Positions 1-11,800 of a stretch of 64,000 bases of DNA are shown here, piece after piece (the first letter of the stretch is position 1; the number at the start of each line of letters is the position of its first letter). This DNA is from Symbiodinium natans (taxonomy: Eukaryota; Sar; Dinophyceae; Suessiales; Symbiodiniaceae), in NCBI GenBank assembly GCA_905221605.1, contig CAJNDS010000079.1, positions 17,501 through 81,500 of the forward strand. The letters run 5' to 3'. A program made the position numbers and the translations under genes. Below the pieces are notes generated by a model. The model did no database searches and was not told the origin of the DNA. It saw only the letters and a program-made list of their open reading frames with translations.

Positions 1-1242
1 TCCTAGGTCACTCTTGGGTCTAGGATCACCCTATAAACCCTAAACCCGATATCTGTGTGAAACCTGCAGAACTCCAGAGGTAGACGCGGCCAAGTCATTA
101 AGAGGTTGGGCAAGGCAACAGGTCCACAGCGATTGAAACCGTCAAAAGGGCGAGCCCAGTCGAAAGCTCCCTCACCAAAAGCAGTTGGCAAAGACGCACA
201 AGCTACCACCCCCGCATGAAATCATGTGAGTGCTTTCACCCAGAGGCCACGCACATCCCGCTGCCCTAGCTGCCTGTCAGGATCACACAGATCTCGAGAT
301 CAGCTGGCCATCACTCCAGGCCCCATCGATCACAGATTCGGTTTCAGGATTTCAAGGCTTCTCTAGTTTATATCGAGCTGCCCTGCAGTTTAAGCATGGG
401 ACAAACCAGGCATTCTGCTAACACCTTAGCGCCAGGGGCTGCCTCACATGGTCTGTCGCAGCCTCCTGGACATAGCGCGAAGGTTGTTCCACTGTTGTTC
501 CCATGCCGCCATCTACGGCGATGCATCTGCGCTGCTTGAAAGAATTGGTACTGCCAGGGAATGTCATGGAAGACCAACAAGTGTACCCATAAGTATTTCG
601 TGCCTGCCTTTAGAGAAAGAACCTGTCCCTCATCCATTAAAGTGCTGGGCCAAGCTTTTCTGCTTCAAGTGTGGACTCGCTAAAGGCATACAATCGGAAC
701 TTCAGGGCTCAAGGGCATCGTGCTGCGTATGTGCATCCGAGTGCCAAACTTGGCCTCCCTTCAACACCATCACGGGCACTTCAGGGTACGATCATCCTTT
801 AAGCGGAGACTGCGAGACTCTCTTGAAGCTTCACAAGCCTGCGGAGGTTCGTCGGGGCGCTCCTACACCCAGCAGGACAGCCGGGAGAGCAAACACAACA
901 GTCCCGGCTGCAAGTAGCACTGTCGTGATGTTCTGATTGAGCTACTTGGAGGTTCATGGGTACTTTATCACCCAGAATAGCCGAATAAGTTAGCCCTCCA
1001 ATATTGTTAGCATCGAGGCCATGAACCTCCAGCTTAGTGGGAGGGCTGCGGAGTGATCGGGTCTTGCCCATAGCTGTGTGAACTTCGGCCAGGCCCAAGA
1101 GTTGCAGAAGGCCTCTGACATAAGATCCCCTTCATCCCGAGACAGGGAAAAATCAAAACAAAGCAACAACAAAAAGCAACAACAAAAACCAAGAAACGCT
1201 GACAAGAACACACTGAAAGCCAAAGCCAAGCCGGAGTTCAGA
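1..1242. other. 5' flank without a supported gene
   Basis: I see no convincing gene here. Open frames exist on both strands but lack recognisable motifs or splice context. The stretch contains one small inverted-repeat element at about 945-1032, and just before the downstream signal-peptide exon it has an A-rich tract (about 1140-1230). A promoter cannot be identified because dinoflagellate genes usually lack a TATA box. Confidence 0.5.
945..1032. mobile_element. MITE, family A, copy 1
   Basis: A short non-coding element begins with CTTGGAGGTTCATGGG and ends with the inverted complement CATGAACCTCC followed by AG. The left end is preceded by TA. The same termini occur at 7231, 24471 and 61021, so this is a dispersed family. 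About 88 bp; the right terminus has lost one base relative to the best copy. Confidence 0.6.
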
Positions 1243-4200
1243 ATGGCCATGAAGACAATGAAGACAGCTGGAGCCGCCGGGCTCCTCTTTTGGTGCCTTC
1301 TGAGCCCGGTGTTGCTCTGCACCTGTGCCTTAGGGATTTTTGGGAGTGAGTTTTTTTGATTTTTGGGATACCATATTTCCTAAAAGAAACAGCTCAAAGA
1401 AACAGCTAAAATTTTGCATTTTTCGCTGGGTTCCAAAGTCAGCAAATAGGTGCGGCATGCAGCATCGGCAGCCTCCAGGCTTCCCTTGACGACCCCCAGC
1501 TGGCAGGATCCCGTGAAGTGCACGTGGCCGGCACCTTTGCTTATGTGGCCGCAGAGTCGAGCGGGAAGCTGGTGTCAGTCGATTTTGACAAGCCACTGAA
1601 CCAGCCTGGAAGCCCAGAGATCGCTGGTGTTGCAGATGCCTCCGACAACCAGGCGGTCACACACGTGAGCTACATTTATGCCTCTTCCATCACTGGTCTG
1701 AAGGTCTTCACAACAGGGCCACTGAACGAGCTGGGTTCTTCTTCGAGATTCAACAAGCACCTGAGCTATGCCAGATGGGGAGTGTATCTCTATGCAGTGA
1801 CCCTAAACAGCAATATCGATATCTATGACATAACCTCGCCAGCGTCCCCATCGAAAATCAACAGTATACCTTTCACTGATGCTGTTGATGTGGTGGCGGG
1901 AACGAGTGGCTTGTTTTGGGTGCTCTCCACAAGCGGAACCTTCAATGTCTACAATGCCGCAACCGCCCCGGACTCTGTGGTGAAGACTTTCTCCGGCACG
2001 GGCAGTCAACTGCCCTCATGTCAAGGGATGTCCTTGACTCACGGGTGGAAACTGCACGTGGCTTGCAACGGACGTCTACAATTGATTGATGTCAACAATG
2101 ACCCCAATATTGTAACCTTCCGTGGTGGCGTGGATGATCCCCTCTTGGCAAATAGCCAGAGGGTAGACGTGGACACTGGCGCCAGTATTGCCTATGTCAC
2201 GGCTGAATCCCTTCGTATCGTGGCGGTGGACGTCAGCGTTGCAAGCAGCCCTTTCATCTTGGATTCCAAAACCACCGGCGTGACGGGCGTCTGGGGTGTC
2301 GCAGTGTCAACCAATGGTGTCTACGTGACAGGTGATGGGACTCTCCAGTTGTGGCCGAAGTGTGTCGCTACCACCAGCACCACTACTTTCACTGCCACTA
2401 CAGCCACTGCCACCACCTCCACTAGCTCCACCTTCACGGTGACGATCACAAGCTCCACATTCACCAGCGTCACAATCACCTCCACCAGCCTAACCACTAC
2501 ATCATCTACAGCGAGCTCCACCAGCAGCACCAGCACAACCACAAGCAGCACATCCTCAACCATCAGTTTTACCAGTAGCACCAGCGCCACAACCTCTTCC
2601 AGCAGTAGCTCGACCAGCAGCAGCTCGACCAGCAGCACCTCTACCAGCCGCAGCAGCAGCTCGACCAGCAGCAGCTCGGCCAGCAGCAGCTCCACCAGCA
2701 GCAGCTCGACCAGCAGCAGCTCCACCAGCAGCAGCTCCACCAGCAGCAGCTCCACCAGCAGCAGCTCCACCAGCAGCAGCTCGTCCAGCAGCAGCTCGTC
2801 CAGCAGCAGCTCGTCCAGTAGCAGCTCTACCAGCAGCAGCACTTCATCAACATCGAGCACTTCCACAACATCCACCACTTCAACTTCAAGAACAGCAACG
2901 CTTCCGGAAAGTGTTGACGCCGTGCTTGAAGTCATCGAGTCCAACATCGACTTCCTTGCCAGCCATTTGCAAAAAACTGGAAGCACCTTCGCCGCACAGT
3001 CTTGGGCCTGGGCTTCCGCAGAAGCCTTCAGGATTCCCAACAGGTCCTTGTTTGGCTGGCACAACTTCACCATGGAGAATCTGTCCGTTCTCGTGCCTGA
3101 GCTGGGAGATGGAAGCGACGGAGGCGAAGATTGGGTGCTGGTCATAACAGCGACGGCTGTGACGGCCCTGGAAGATTCGGAAGGGGCTGAGCCCGCTGAG
3201 CCTGCTCAGCCGTTTCCCTTTGAGAGGGAGAACTTCGTGGTGGACCCGGTAGACATCTCGCTGGTAGGCCCCGAAAATCTCACCCTCAACAAGTCGATTT
3301 ACATCCGCATGTCCAGTCTTTCTCCTCAACCGACCTGGGCGTGCGTCTACTTGGACACCAGGAATGAATGGTCCACCCAGGGCGTGAGGCTGGTGACCCA
3401 AAAGGAACTGGATGAAGTCTTCGGGGAGCTGGCAAACCTGTCGGGCACATGGCGTCTTAGAGGTATTTGGATGGTCAATTTGTGTTTTGAATTACGCTTT
3501 TGGTTACGTACTATAATTTTCCTCAGAACATGACTTTGCTAGGGTTCCAAGTTGAGTATAGGTGTGTCACCAGCCATCTCTCCATGTTCTCCGTCCTGGA
3601 CATTCTTCTCGATTGCACGAATTTGAACGTCTTGTCCGAGGACGGCTTGCTTCAGATCATCCTGCGGCCGAACTGGTGGAGTCGCTGGCCAGGTTTGTTC
3701 TTGTGGCTCCTCCTCAGTGCTCTGGTCTTGCTTGTCCTCTTCGGTGCGAACCGAGACGCGAAGACTCACAAGTCTGGCATTTGGCGGGATGAGTACTTTT
3801 TGACTGAGCTTCCTCCTGTCTCAGACCCTTCGCGCTTGTCTCGGCTCTGCCGTTTCCTCCGCCATCCATACCAGTCCTCCGCAACAGCCCGGGCCCCAAA
3901 ATCTCAGCCCCGAGCGACGCGGACCATGACCCCAACACCGACCCACATCGCGGCAGCCAAAATGCGGGCCCTCAACGACCGCGTTCGTAAGCTGAAGCCA
4001 GCATCATCGCAGAAGCTGAAGGAGAAGGTGATGTGCCAGAATACCCTTGCAGAGGCTGCGTTGCACAACCGGCTGCACAGAGCATCCATCCAAGCACACA
4101 TTTGGGGCCAGCAGGGCTGGATTCAGGGAAGTCTGGCCGTGCAGCAGTCCCCCAAGCTGAAAGAGCTCGTTCGGGACATGGAGGAGAGCCTGCCGAAGGA

Positions 4201-5007
4201 CTTTGTGGCCGTGCATACCTCAAAAGTCCATCGTCTTTGGTCCATCTTCTTGGCAGTCCACCCCGTGTACGAGCTTCTCCATGTGGATCTGCACGTCACA
4301 GCGGCCAAGCGCGCCAAGATCAACATGGACTGCATTTTGGGCTCCCTAACCTTTCTTGCCATCTTCTTCTCAGCCGACGGCTCCGCCGTGTCTGCGCGGA
4401 ATCCCGCTGACTGTCCGGTGCAGCAAAATTCAGTTCTGTGGATTGTGCTCATCTCGTTGGTCTCCGTGTTCCTGAACTTTGTGCCGCGGCACCTGGCCTC
4501 TTGGCGCTACAAGTAGTTGTGCCATGCTCATACTCGAGAAGGTTGAACAGCCGAAATGAAATTGCCTGCACTATGACAAGATCTGGGTCCAGATCCCAGT
4601 GATAAGACCGCGAGTCTCTAGTTGGTCTCTTCGACATAGCCGACCTTGACGCATCAGCTTGCCAGCTTCAGGTCTTCCTCTTGGCTGCTCGCAACTTCGT
4701 TCAGGCCAAGCCGAACCGAGATCAGCAGCTCAAGATCCGCGCGTACAAGGACAGGGTTTCAACGTGGAAAGCGCAGTGCTGAAAGCACACGCTCCAATCA
4801 ACAGCTGGCAGAAGAGAACAGCCGTCGTTCTCTCACTTTTGGGGGGCACAAGGTCTCCGAAACCATAGCATCGCAGGATGGCCTCTTCTGGTGCATCGGA
4901 AGCTGCATGACCTTTGTGCAGCTCCTTGTGATCGTGGCCTTCTTGGCAAACCTCGGCGAAGACCATGAATGGAAGTGGATGACATCGTTCGCAGCTGCTC
5001 CCCACAG
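1243..5007 (+). CDS. LVIVD-propeller/GPS polycystin-like membrane protein (multi-exon)
   Basis: Predicted surface or endomembrane receptor/channel-like protein. Exon 1 (1243-1345) starts with ATG and encodes a signal peptide (LLFWCLLSPVLLCTCALGIFG); its donor is GTGAGT. Exon 2 (1450-3462) encodes a propeller of LVIVD-like repeats (VHVAGTFAYV, IDIYDITSPASP, RLQLIDV), a long Thr/Ser stalk, then a GAIN-like region. Exon 3 (3543-4512) gives the GPS signature YRCVTSHLSMFSVL, one TM segment (LFLWLLLSALVLLVLF), a basic cytosolic stretch and two more hydrophobic segments. Exon 4 (from 4672) continues in phase to LANLGEDHEWKWMTSF, a sequence I associate with dinoflagellate polycystin-family proteins. 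All three introns keep phase and end in AG|G. The 3' end is uncertain: the frame stays open to 5164 but loses family character after about 5000, so later exons may be missing. No PLAT domain is visible. The domain names rest on motif recognition, not a profile search. Confidence 0.72.
2636..2832 (+). repeat. 15-bp coding tandem repeat (Ser/Thr stalk)
   Basis: Within exon 2 of the polycystin-like gene, about thirteen near-perfect copies of a 15-bp unit of the type ACCAGCAGCAGCTCC encode a Thr-Ser-Ser-Ser-Ser stalk. It sits in a wider Thr/Ser-rich stretch (about 2380-2890). Such stalks are usually O-glycosylated extracellular spacers; that is inference. The opposite strand reads as a long Leu/Glu/Val-rich open frame, which is a shadow. 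Confidence 0.9.
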
Positions 5008-5260
5008 AATCGGGTTGGCTGGGTCAGGTCGTATTTTTCAGCGCTTGCGCGCGCCGCCTCGGCCGTCGGCGGTGAAAAAGGGCTATGTTTTTGTACAACT
5101 TCAGGCATCACGGGGGGGCCAGGACCCCCACATTATCGGCTCTCGGCTCCTCCAAGGACTCTAAGGGATCTGGGGGCAGGTTGGGGCGAGAGGGGGGGTT
5201 GGGGGCTTGTTCCAGATGCAAATCATCGGCCGGGGGCCGAGGCGAACAGCACGCAAGACA

Positions 5261-5420
5261 CCCTAAACCCTACTCATTAAACCCTAAACCCTGAACCCTG
5301 AACCCTAAACCCTAAACCCTAAACCCTAAACCCCAAACCCTAAACCCTAAACCCTAAACCCTAAACCCTAAACCCTAAACCCTAAACCCCAAACCCTTAA
5401 CCCTTTAAACCCTAAACCTG
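5261..5420 (-). repeat. Interstitial CCCTAAA telomere-type array
   Basis: Nearly continuous CCCTAAA units (plant/dinoflagellate-type telomere repeat, read as TTTAGGG on the other strand), with a few variant units such as CCCCAAA and CCCTGAA. It lies just downstream of the polycystin-like gene. Confidence 0.95.
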
Positions 5421-6877
5421 AAATGCCAGACTGAGGTTGTACTGCTCCGTAAGCTCCTATTCGTGCCTTTCCTTGCCGCGATCTTCAGTCTGTCGACAGA
5501 GCCCTGGCTGTTCAGTCGAAACGTTCGGATCTTGCTGTTGTGCTTGTATAACTACGCTTTGCTAGGCCCCACAAGATTCTCTTTAGATTCTCTGTCCCAA
5601 GTCAAAGATGCACAGGACTTCGTGTGTGGCACAAAAACCACCTGGACACTCATGGCCCCGGAGACTCGACTTTGGAGCTTGCAACCTTTTTTTAACGCCG
5701 CTCGTGCCATAGGGTGTCTCAAGATGCCAGATGCTCTTCAAACTAGGTGACAATCCCCAATATGCAAGGATAGCTTTGGTTTGGACCTTTCTCCAGAACC
5801 CCATGGCGCAGCGACAACGATCTCCGCAGAGGATAACGCGACTTGGGCATGGGGATTTGAAGGTTGTTGGGTTCCTCATGGAGTTGCTCTCAGGAGCGTG
5901 TGCAAAGGGATGAACGCATGGCAAAACCTAGCTGCGAGCCACGAGCCCCACCCCTCTTCACTTTTTAGGGTTTAGGGTTTAGGGTTGTTTATCAGCAACT
6001 GCCTGAGGACTCCTGGGATGCGAAGGTGCACGAACTGGCAGGTCGCGGGATCAGCACAGAGTCTGAAAGCTCATGATGACAAGAGTGAGACATCTGCATT
6101 TCAGGGTTTAGGGTTTAGGGTGAACCCTAAACCCTACACCCTAAATTCTAAGGGGCTACGCCCAGGGGCGGGCAACGCCCCCAGGAGTAGCAGGCAGAGG
6201 CATGGCAGCTCCCAAAGCGTGGGCGCGCGCTCGCTGGCTTGCTTGCTTGCTTGCTTGGCTGGCTGGCTTGCTTGCTTGCTTGCGTGCGTGCGTGCGGGAA
6301 GCTCCTGGCCACGAGCCGGAAAAAAGCCTCAAAAGCCTCCTCCGACAGAGGCATCACGAGCATCATTGGCTCCGTTCCTTGTGCTGTGAAGCATCCCTGC
6401 CCCCCCCCCTCCTTGGGGCCATCGGCACCCCTCCCAAGGGGCATGAAAATCCCACAAAACGCTGCCCCTGCCGAGGCGGGATTTGGAGCCCCTCTTCCCG
6501 AAATAGCGACGCTGCTGATGCTCATGATGCTCGCCGGGGTCACCCTTATTCCGGTCGAAAAAAAGCTCAAAATCATTGGTATGGGCGGTGTTTCCTGCTT
6601 TGGAATGCTTAGGTGCTCTCGCGTCCCCGACGGTCCGGCCCGGTCCGGAAGGGCACCGGGAGGCCGCGGAGGTCCCATGATGCCCTTCGGGGGCGGGCGG
6701 CATTGCATGCCAGCTCATTGCCAAAGCAAGGGCTTCTGCCCTGGCGGGCACACAGGGGCATTGCCCGATTTAGGAGCCTCCAGCTCAGGCCGCCGACCCA
6801 AGAGGCGCTAACCTGGGGGTGTGAGGGAGGGGAGGGAGGGTTCTCTCCCCCACAACCATCCAACACGCCGCACCAGG
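5421..6877. other. Intergenic, repeat-punctuated
   Basis: No supported gene. It holds short TTTAGGG tracts at about 5966-5986 and 6103-6147 (the latter forms a head-to-head junction of TTTAGGG and CCCTAAA) and a (GCTT)n/(GCGT)n microsatellite at about 6236-6295. A hydrophobic reading at about 6450-6610 has no start, motif or splice context that I trust. Confidence 0.5.
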
Positions 6878-6991
6878 ACCCTAAACCCTGAACCCTGAAC
6901 CCTAAACCCTAAACCCTAAACCTAAACCCTAAACCCTAAACCCTAAACCCTAAACCCTAAACCCTAAACCCTAAACCCTAAACCCTAAACC
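6878..6991 (-). repeat. CCCTAAA array
   Basis: About fifteen CCCTAAA units with rare variants, ending abruptly in unique DNA at about 6992. Confidence 0.95.
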
Positions 6992-7092
6992 ACAGTCCTG
7001 GTGGTGGCTGCCAGGTCGTGGAGTTACCTTGCGTCAACTGTTGGACTTTTACTCCCTCCTGGGAACGGATGCCGACTCTTGCCTGAGAACTT

Positions 7093-7146
7093 GTTAGGGT
7101 TTAGGGTTTAGGGTTTAGGGTTGAGGGTTTAGGGTTTAGGGTGTAG
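7093..7146 (+). repeat. TTTAGGG array
   Basis: Seven or eight TTTAGGG units in the opposite orientation to the array about 100 bp upstream, so the two arrays converge on a short unique segment (6992-7092). Confidence 0.9.
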
Positions 7147-7230
7147 GTACCCCCACAGTGTAGTTTTGATTGCTGGTTGTTTCGAGGGAGTTGGAGGTCC
7201 GTCACGCCAGGCTGCATCCCTCGGACCTTA

Positions 7231-7340
7231 CTTGGAGGTTCATGGGTACTTATAACCACAGTTATAAGTCTACTTAGGGACATAGGGGGGCTTATAAGCA
7301 CAGTTACAATTTGGGGTTATATGGACCCTGAACCTCCAAA
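7231..7340. mobile_element. MITE, family A, copy 2
   Basis: The left terminus CTTGGAGGTTCATGGGTACTT is preceded by TA. The right end is GAACCTCCAA, slightly eroded. The interior contains repeated CTTATAA/TTATAAG blocks as in the 24471 copy. Non-coding and about 110 bp. Confidence 0.7.
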
Positions 7341-7444
7341 TGCATGGTGCTCAGCATCATAGATCAAGGCCAGGGTTCTTGGGGCCCGATCTCTGGCGCA
7401 TGTAGAGAAGGGATTTCCAGAGCTATACCCCGTGGTTCTTTGTA

Positions 7445-7518
7445 GGGAATAAGGGAACGAGGTACCCTAAATATACCCTTCAAGGGATTATATAGGGTAC
7501 CTCATTCCCGCATTCCCT
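7445..7518. mobile_element. MITE, family B, copy 1
   Basis: A 74-bp near-palindrome with terminal inverted repeats GGGAATAAGGGAACGAGG at the left and the complement of GGGAATGCGGGAATGAGG at the right, both followed inward by GTACCC. It is flanked on both sides by TA, the target duplication expected of Tc1/mariner-type MITEs. Confidence 0.8.
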
Positions 7519-8295
7519 ACTAAGAACCAGAAAGTATATAGCTGTCTTGGAGAGCGCGTGCCTCCTTTGATCTGAGGTGATGCCACACTTCAACCCGCTG
7601 GAATCCACTACTCACGATGTCGTGCGTCAAGCGATCATCCCATTGTCCATGCGAGTTCGGGAGAGTCGAACTTTCTCCATTCTGGTGCATGAAGCAGCAG
7701 GGCCCCTGGGAAGAAACTTGAAACCGCTGTTTCTTTGCTATTTTTCTGCGCATCAGAGAGGGAATGTAGAGAAAGGTACGAAAAAAGGGGACCTCTAAAA
7801 TAGCCCAAGGTGCCCCTAATATCGTAAACCCCCAAATTATTCAAGTTGTGTTCTATGGCTCTCAAGAGTGACCACCAAGGCTCCCAATGCTCGACATCTG
7901 GCCTACGTTGTCGTTTGAGAGCTTTGGCACGCAGCAGGTGTCCCGCAGTCCTTGAGGGGTCAGTCCTTGCGGGGTTACATGAGCTATCGCTTGACTTCAG
8001 AGCACATGCCGTTTGTAAACATTGGGTAACCTCGCCCCTACTACAAGTGGAACACCACAACCAGTTACGACTACTGAGGCTTGATTTGCACTATCACCAG
8101 AAAGCGAGTAGGCTTGCAACTTCAAGGGTTTCCAAGCCTCAGTGTGAATGTTGAGGAGACACGCTCGTTCTTGGAACATCTCGGTTGTAGTAGGTCCATT
8201 CGTGCGTCCACACGCTTAAGATCCAAGTTCAAGCCCACTTGCAAACCATGCCACGCAGCGCACTCCAGAAAACTTACTCGTACTGTCAGTTAGTA

Positions 8296-8379
8296 GGGAA
8301 TGAGGGAATGAGGTACCCTATAGAATCCCTGGGTATTTTTAGAGGGATATAATTCGGGTACCTCATTCCCTCATTCCCT
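8296..8379. mobile_element. MITE, family B, copy 2
   Basis: An 84-bp element with almost perfect terminal inverted repeats (GGGAATGAGGGAATGAGG, then GTACCC) and TA on each side. It has the same termini as the 7445 copy, about 850 bp away. The interior is AT-rich and non-coding. Confidence 0.85.
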
Positions 8380-8750
8380 ACCAGCCAACAGTAAGAAAAC
8401 AAGGAGCTAGAAGGGTGGTCCAACTGCGGCAGCTCAACCATACAACATCCATGGGGCTGATTGTTTTCCGTAGTGTTGGATCCAAGCAGTTTTGAGCCCA
8501 GTTGCAAGAGGCCAGCGAGAGTAAACTAAGGGGTCCACCCTTGTTGTAAGTTTGAACTCGCGCCTCCTTACAGCGTCAGCTGCGCAGTAGACCATTCCTT
8601 GGACCATGCTTGTCCCGAACTCGGTGAACTCCAAATGGATCCCAAGGTCCCCAAAATGGCACCCAAAACGATTTCCGTCGGAGGTTTGCAAGGGGATTGG
8701 TCAAAATGATCTCCAACAGATTCGCATTGCACACAGAAGCTTTCACTGCA

Positions 8751-8891
8751 TGCAACAACTTGACAACAACGCGTCAGGCAACCACAAGCCTGATTCCAAA
8801 GCACCATTCGAAACATCTCAGTAGCACGAGTGTTGTTTCGGTGCTTTTTTATCAGGCTCGTGGTTCTCTGACGCGTTGTCAAGTTGTTGCA
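8751..8891. repeat. Fold-back (hairpin) element
   Basis: Two arms of about 55-60 bp form an imperfect inverted repeat. The left arm starts TGCAACAACTTGACAACAAC and the right arm ends in its complement, GTTGTCAAGTTGTTGCA. They are separated by a loop of about 20 bp. The loop carries GTAGCACGAGT, which is again complementary to ACTCGTGCTAC just outside the right arm. No coding capacity; probably a non-autonomous fold-back transposon. Confidence 0.75.
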
Positions 8892-8899
8892 CTCGTGCT

Positions 8900-11800
8900 A
8901 CAGTGAAAAAGCGTTTGACATCATTAAGCTACACAAGCCTTAAAACCCAAAGGCATCGCCAGGAAAAAGTCAAGCCGCTCTTGGGCACTGCCAAAAAAGC
9001 GATAGAGCAAATGGTGTCTACTTGAAAGAAACAACTGATAACTTGTGCTTCCACGTTGAAGGACTAAAGCTCCTTTTCGCACTACAGTTAGGCCCCCCAT
9101 CACCCCGATAAGCAGCACTCAACATCTTGCTTTAGGCACCGAAAAGCAGAACCTGGCAGATAAGAATACAATATAGTTATACAACTATATAAGAATATCG
9201 AAATACACTAAGCTATATTAACATGGTAATACAATAAGATGAATTAAAAAACTAATGTACTAACATCATAATGGAAGAATCGGGTCATCTAGTAATATAG
9301 TATGCACAACTGCGAACGGAGGTAAGGTAAGAGAACCGAGAGTATCAACCCTGATGTTTGCACTAAAGCGGAAGTGGCTTCAGAACATGATTATCGAATT
9401 GCATTCTGATACTCTATATCATTATCTTGCTATATCTCTTGTTGTGGCTTCAGAACTTGCGTCCTCAGGATTCTGGTTATCGACCAGTCGGCCACAGCCA
9501 AGCCTTGGAAAGGGGTGGCGAAAGGCAGCATTGACTTGCCATCAGGACATCTGACCATTGTCTCTTGTGTGCGTCAGGCTGCCCTCTCAGCAAACTCAAA
9601 AAGGAAGAAGCTACGCAGCTACTAGCAGCTACCGGTCATTTGCGGCTTTGCAACACAATGGGAGCCAGGGGTGCACATGACCAGGGATCGTTTTTGGCAT
9701 GAAGCCACCCTAGACCCTAAACCCTAAACCCTGAAACCAGATTCGCCCGACTAGGAGCCTGGAACATGTTCGGTGTCGTGCGAGTTCAGATAAGAGCTCT
9801 TCACGTACAGCCAGATCAAAGAAGGAAAAATCACCACCAACAGGGAATTTTTATGCAAAGCCTTTGTGGGACTCCCGGCTTGGCTCGGAGCCTTCAATTA
9901 TTGGGTTTAGGGCCGCTTAGGGGTTAGGGTTTGGCTCCTTGGCTTCGTAAGATTCAGTGTGCACCGAGGTTATCAATCTGCTGTGGCAAGCATAATCCTC
10001 AATGAAGGTTTTTCCGATGGCGTATATCAGGAGGGGATTCCGAGAGAAAGTGCTGCTCTAGTTGGGCCTCGCAACGCGAGTATTTGGGCAGCTCCCCGGC
10101 GCCCCAACCGCAGCTGCCCCCGAAACCTAAGGGCCCGACTGCTGGGCCTTCCGGAAGATGTGGCTGTGGGGCTGTGGGGCAACAAAACAACACAATTAAG
10201 GCGATGTACCTTTGCTGGAGCACAGCAAAAGCGGAACCCTCAGTCCTCCCCTCAGCAAGCAGTGAGGCGCGGGCGCAGCAAACAAGCTTGCTCGCAAGTG
10301 AGGGTGTGCACTTGCAACATCGCGCTCATTTTGTGTTCGGTATAAAGTTACATGCAAAATCTAATACGGCATCACACCTGAGGCATGTGCATACAAGAAG
10401 AAACAAGAATCAAGGGCAGCTGTGCAATGCTGTGCACCACCAAGAGACTTCCTGGTGACAGTGAACGCGGGCCTTAAAGAGTGCCAGCTCCTGTAGACGG
10501 CAGCGGGGAGCAAGGGCTAACTCTGCACGGGTGCCTTCGAAACAATGGAGGTTTTTCGTAAACCTAGTGGAGGTAGAGCCTTCCAAGTAGAATAGAGCAG
10601 TTTCGCTAGTCATTGTGTTTTGGTAGCGTTTACTCGCAGAATCTTCTGTGATGGCCGGAGGTTTTTTCTAATGGCGAATATTCGGCCACGACTTGGCGCC
10701 CACTGCAAACTTCATTGGACCTACTCGGCTCACCACAAGTTCTGCAACGCAACATGTTTCTTGAACTCATCTGCCGTGCCTTGCAGATTGCAGCATTGAC
10801 CAGGACTGCCACGAGAGGTTCTTGTCGTCGAGGCTTCTTGGTGCGCAAAGACCTGAGTCCAAAGGTTGTGTTGGGTATCGTTTGAATCGGGCAGGCTCTG
10901 TGGTAGATACTCATTTTGGCTGATTCCGGTTCTTGCCGTCCCTTCTAGGAGTTGGAAGCCCTGCAAAGTTTGTACCTGCTGTGTCCATGCAATTCCCCTG
11001 CGATAAGTCGTGCAGAGATCGTACGTCCACATGGGAGTTGCTCAGAATGTTGGAGCCTTTCCCCAACCATAAACCTTGGCGGGTGGGAACGAAAAGCAAA
11101 AGGGCCCATAATTTTGATCAAACTCTACACGGGGTCAGTCTGTCAATGGGACCTGTGGAGATGATCGCATGGAGGTTGTTCCTGACAGCTTTAAGACTTT
11201 AAGGTTCAGGGTTTGGGGTTTGGAGGGTTTGGAGGGTTTTAGGGTTTGAGCAAGGGTGCTGAGGGTGCTTGTTTGAGGCTCCAGCTCATGGAGCAGAGTC
11301 TGGGGGTTCAAGTGTTGAAAACGGGCAAAAGAAGGGGGGCCCCGCGTGCTTAGGCGCTTGCCTGTGTTCTAAGTAAAGGGGTTTCAGGGGGGACCTTGGG
11401 TTGGATCATGATAGAGCGATCCTTCCACTGATGGCTGCTGCGAAGGGTAGCTTGGGCTTGTTGGCCTTGTAGAGCCACATTGAGCTTGATATGCGTTAAA
11501 CTCTGGGGGCATTCACTTCTGAACGGCTCCGTCTGAAAGTTGATGTTTTGCAAACTGCTTGTAAGGACGTCTTCATGGACGAGTGCGTGTGCTTTCGAAT
11601 TTGGGATTCTATGCACTCATCCGACACTGCCTTGGAGACACATGTGAGTGCTGCCTCGATGCTTGGCTCAGGGTTTATAGGGTTGGGAGTGGCGACTCCT
11701 TGCATAGTGTACGGCATGCATCCTAAACCCTAAACCCTAAACCCTTCTGTCGGGAGCATGTGAGGTTCTGGGACGGCTTCAAGGGTGAAGTGGCGCTGGA

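Noticed and set aside
2321-3145. Long minus-strand Leu/Glu/Val-rich frame opposite the Ser/Thr stalk
   Set aside because: It is the antisense shadow of the 15-bp repeat and of the GAIN-like coding region; composition is wholly explained by the plus-strand repeat.
5261-5420. Possibility that the window ends a chromosome
   Set aside because: The telomere-type arrays are internal, in both orientations and followed by many kilobases of gene-bearing DNA, so they are interstitial.
6202-6811. 190-codon frame with a Leu/Ala/Cys start
   Set aside because: The N-terminus is a translated GCTT microsatellite, and the rest has no motif or splice support.
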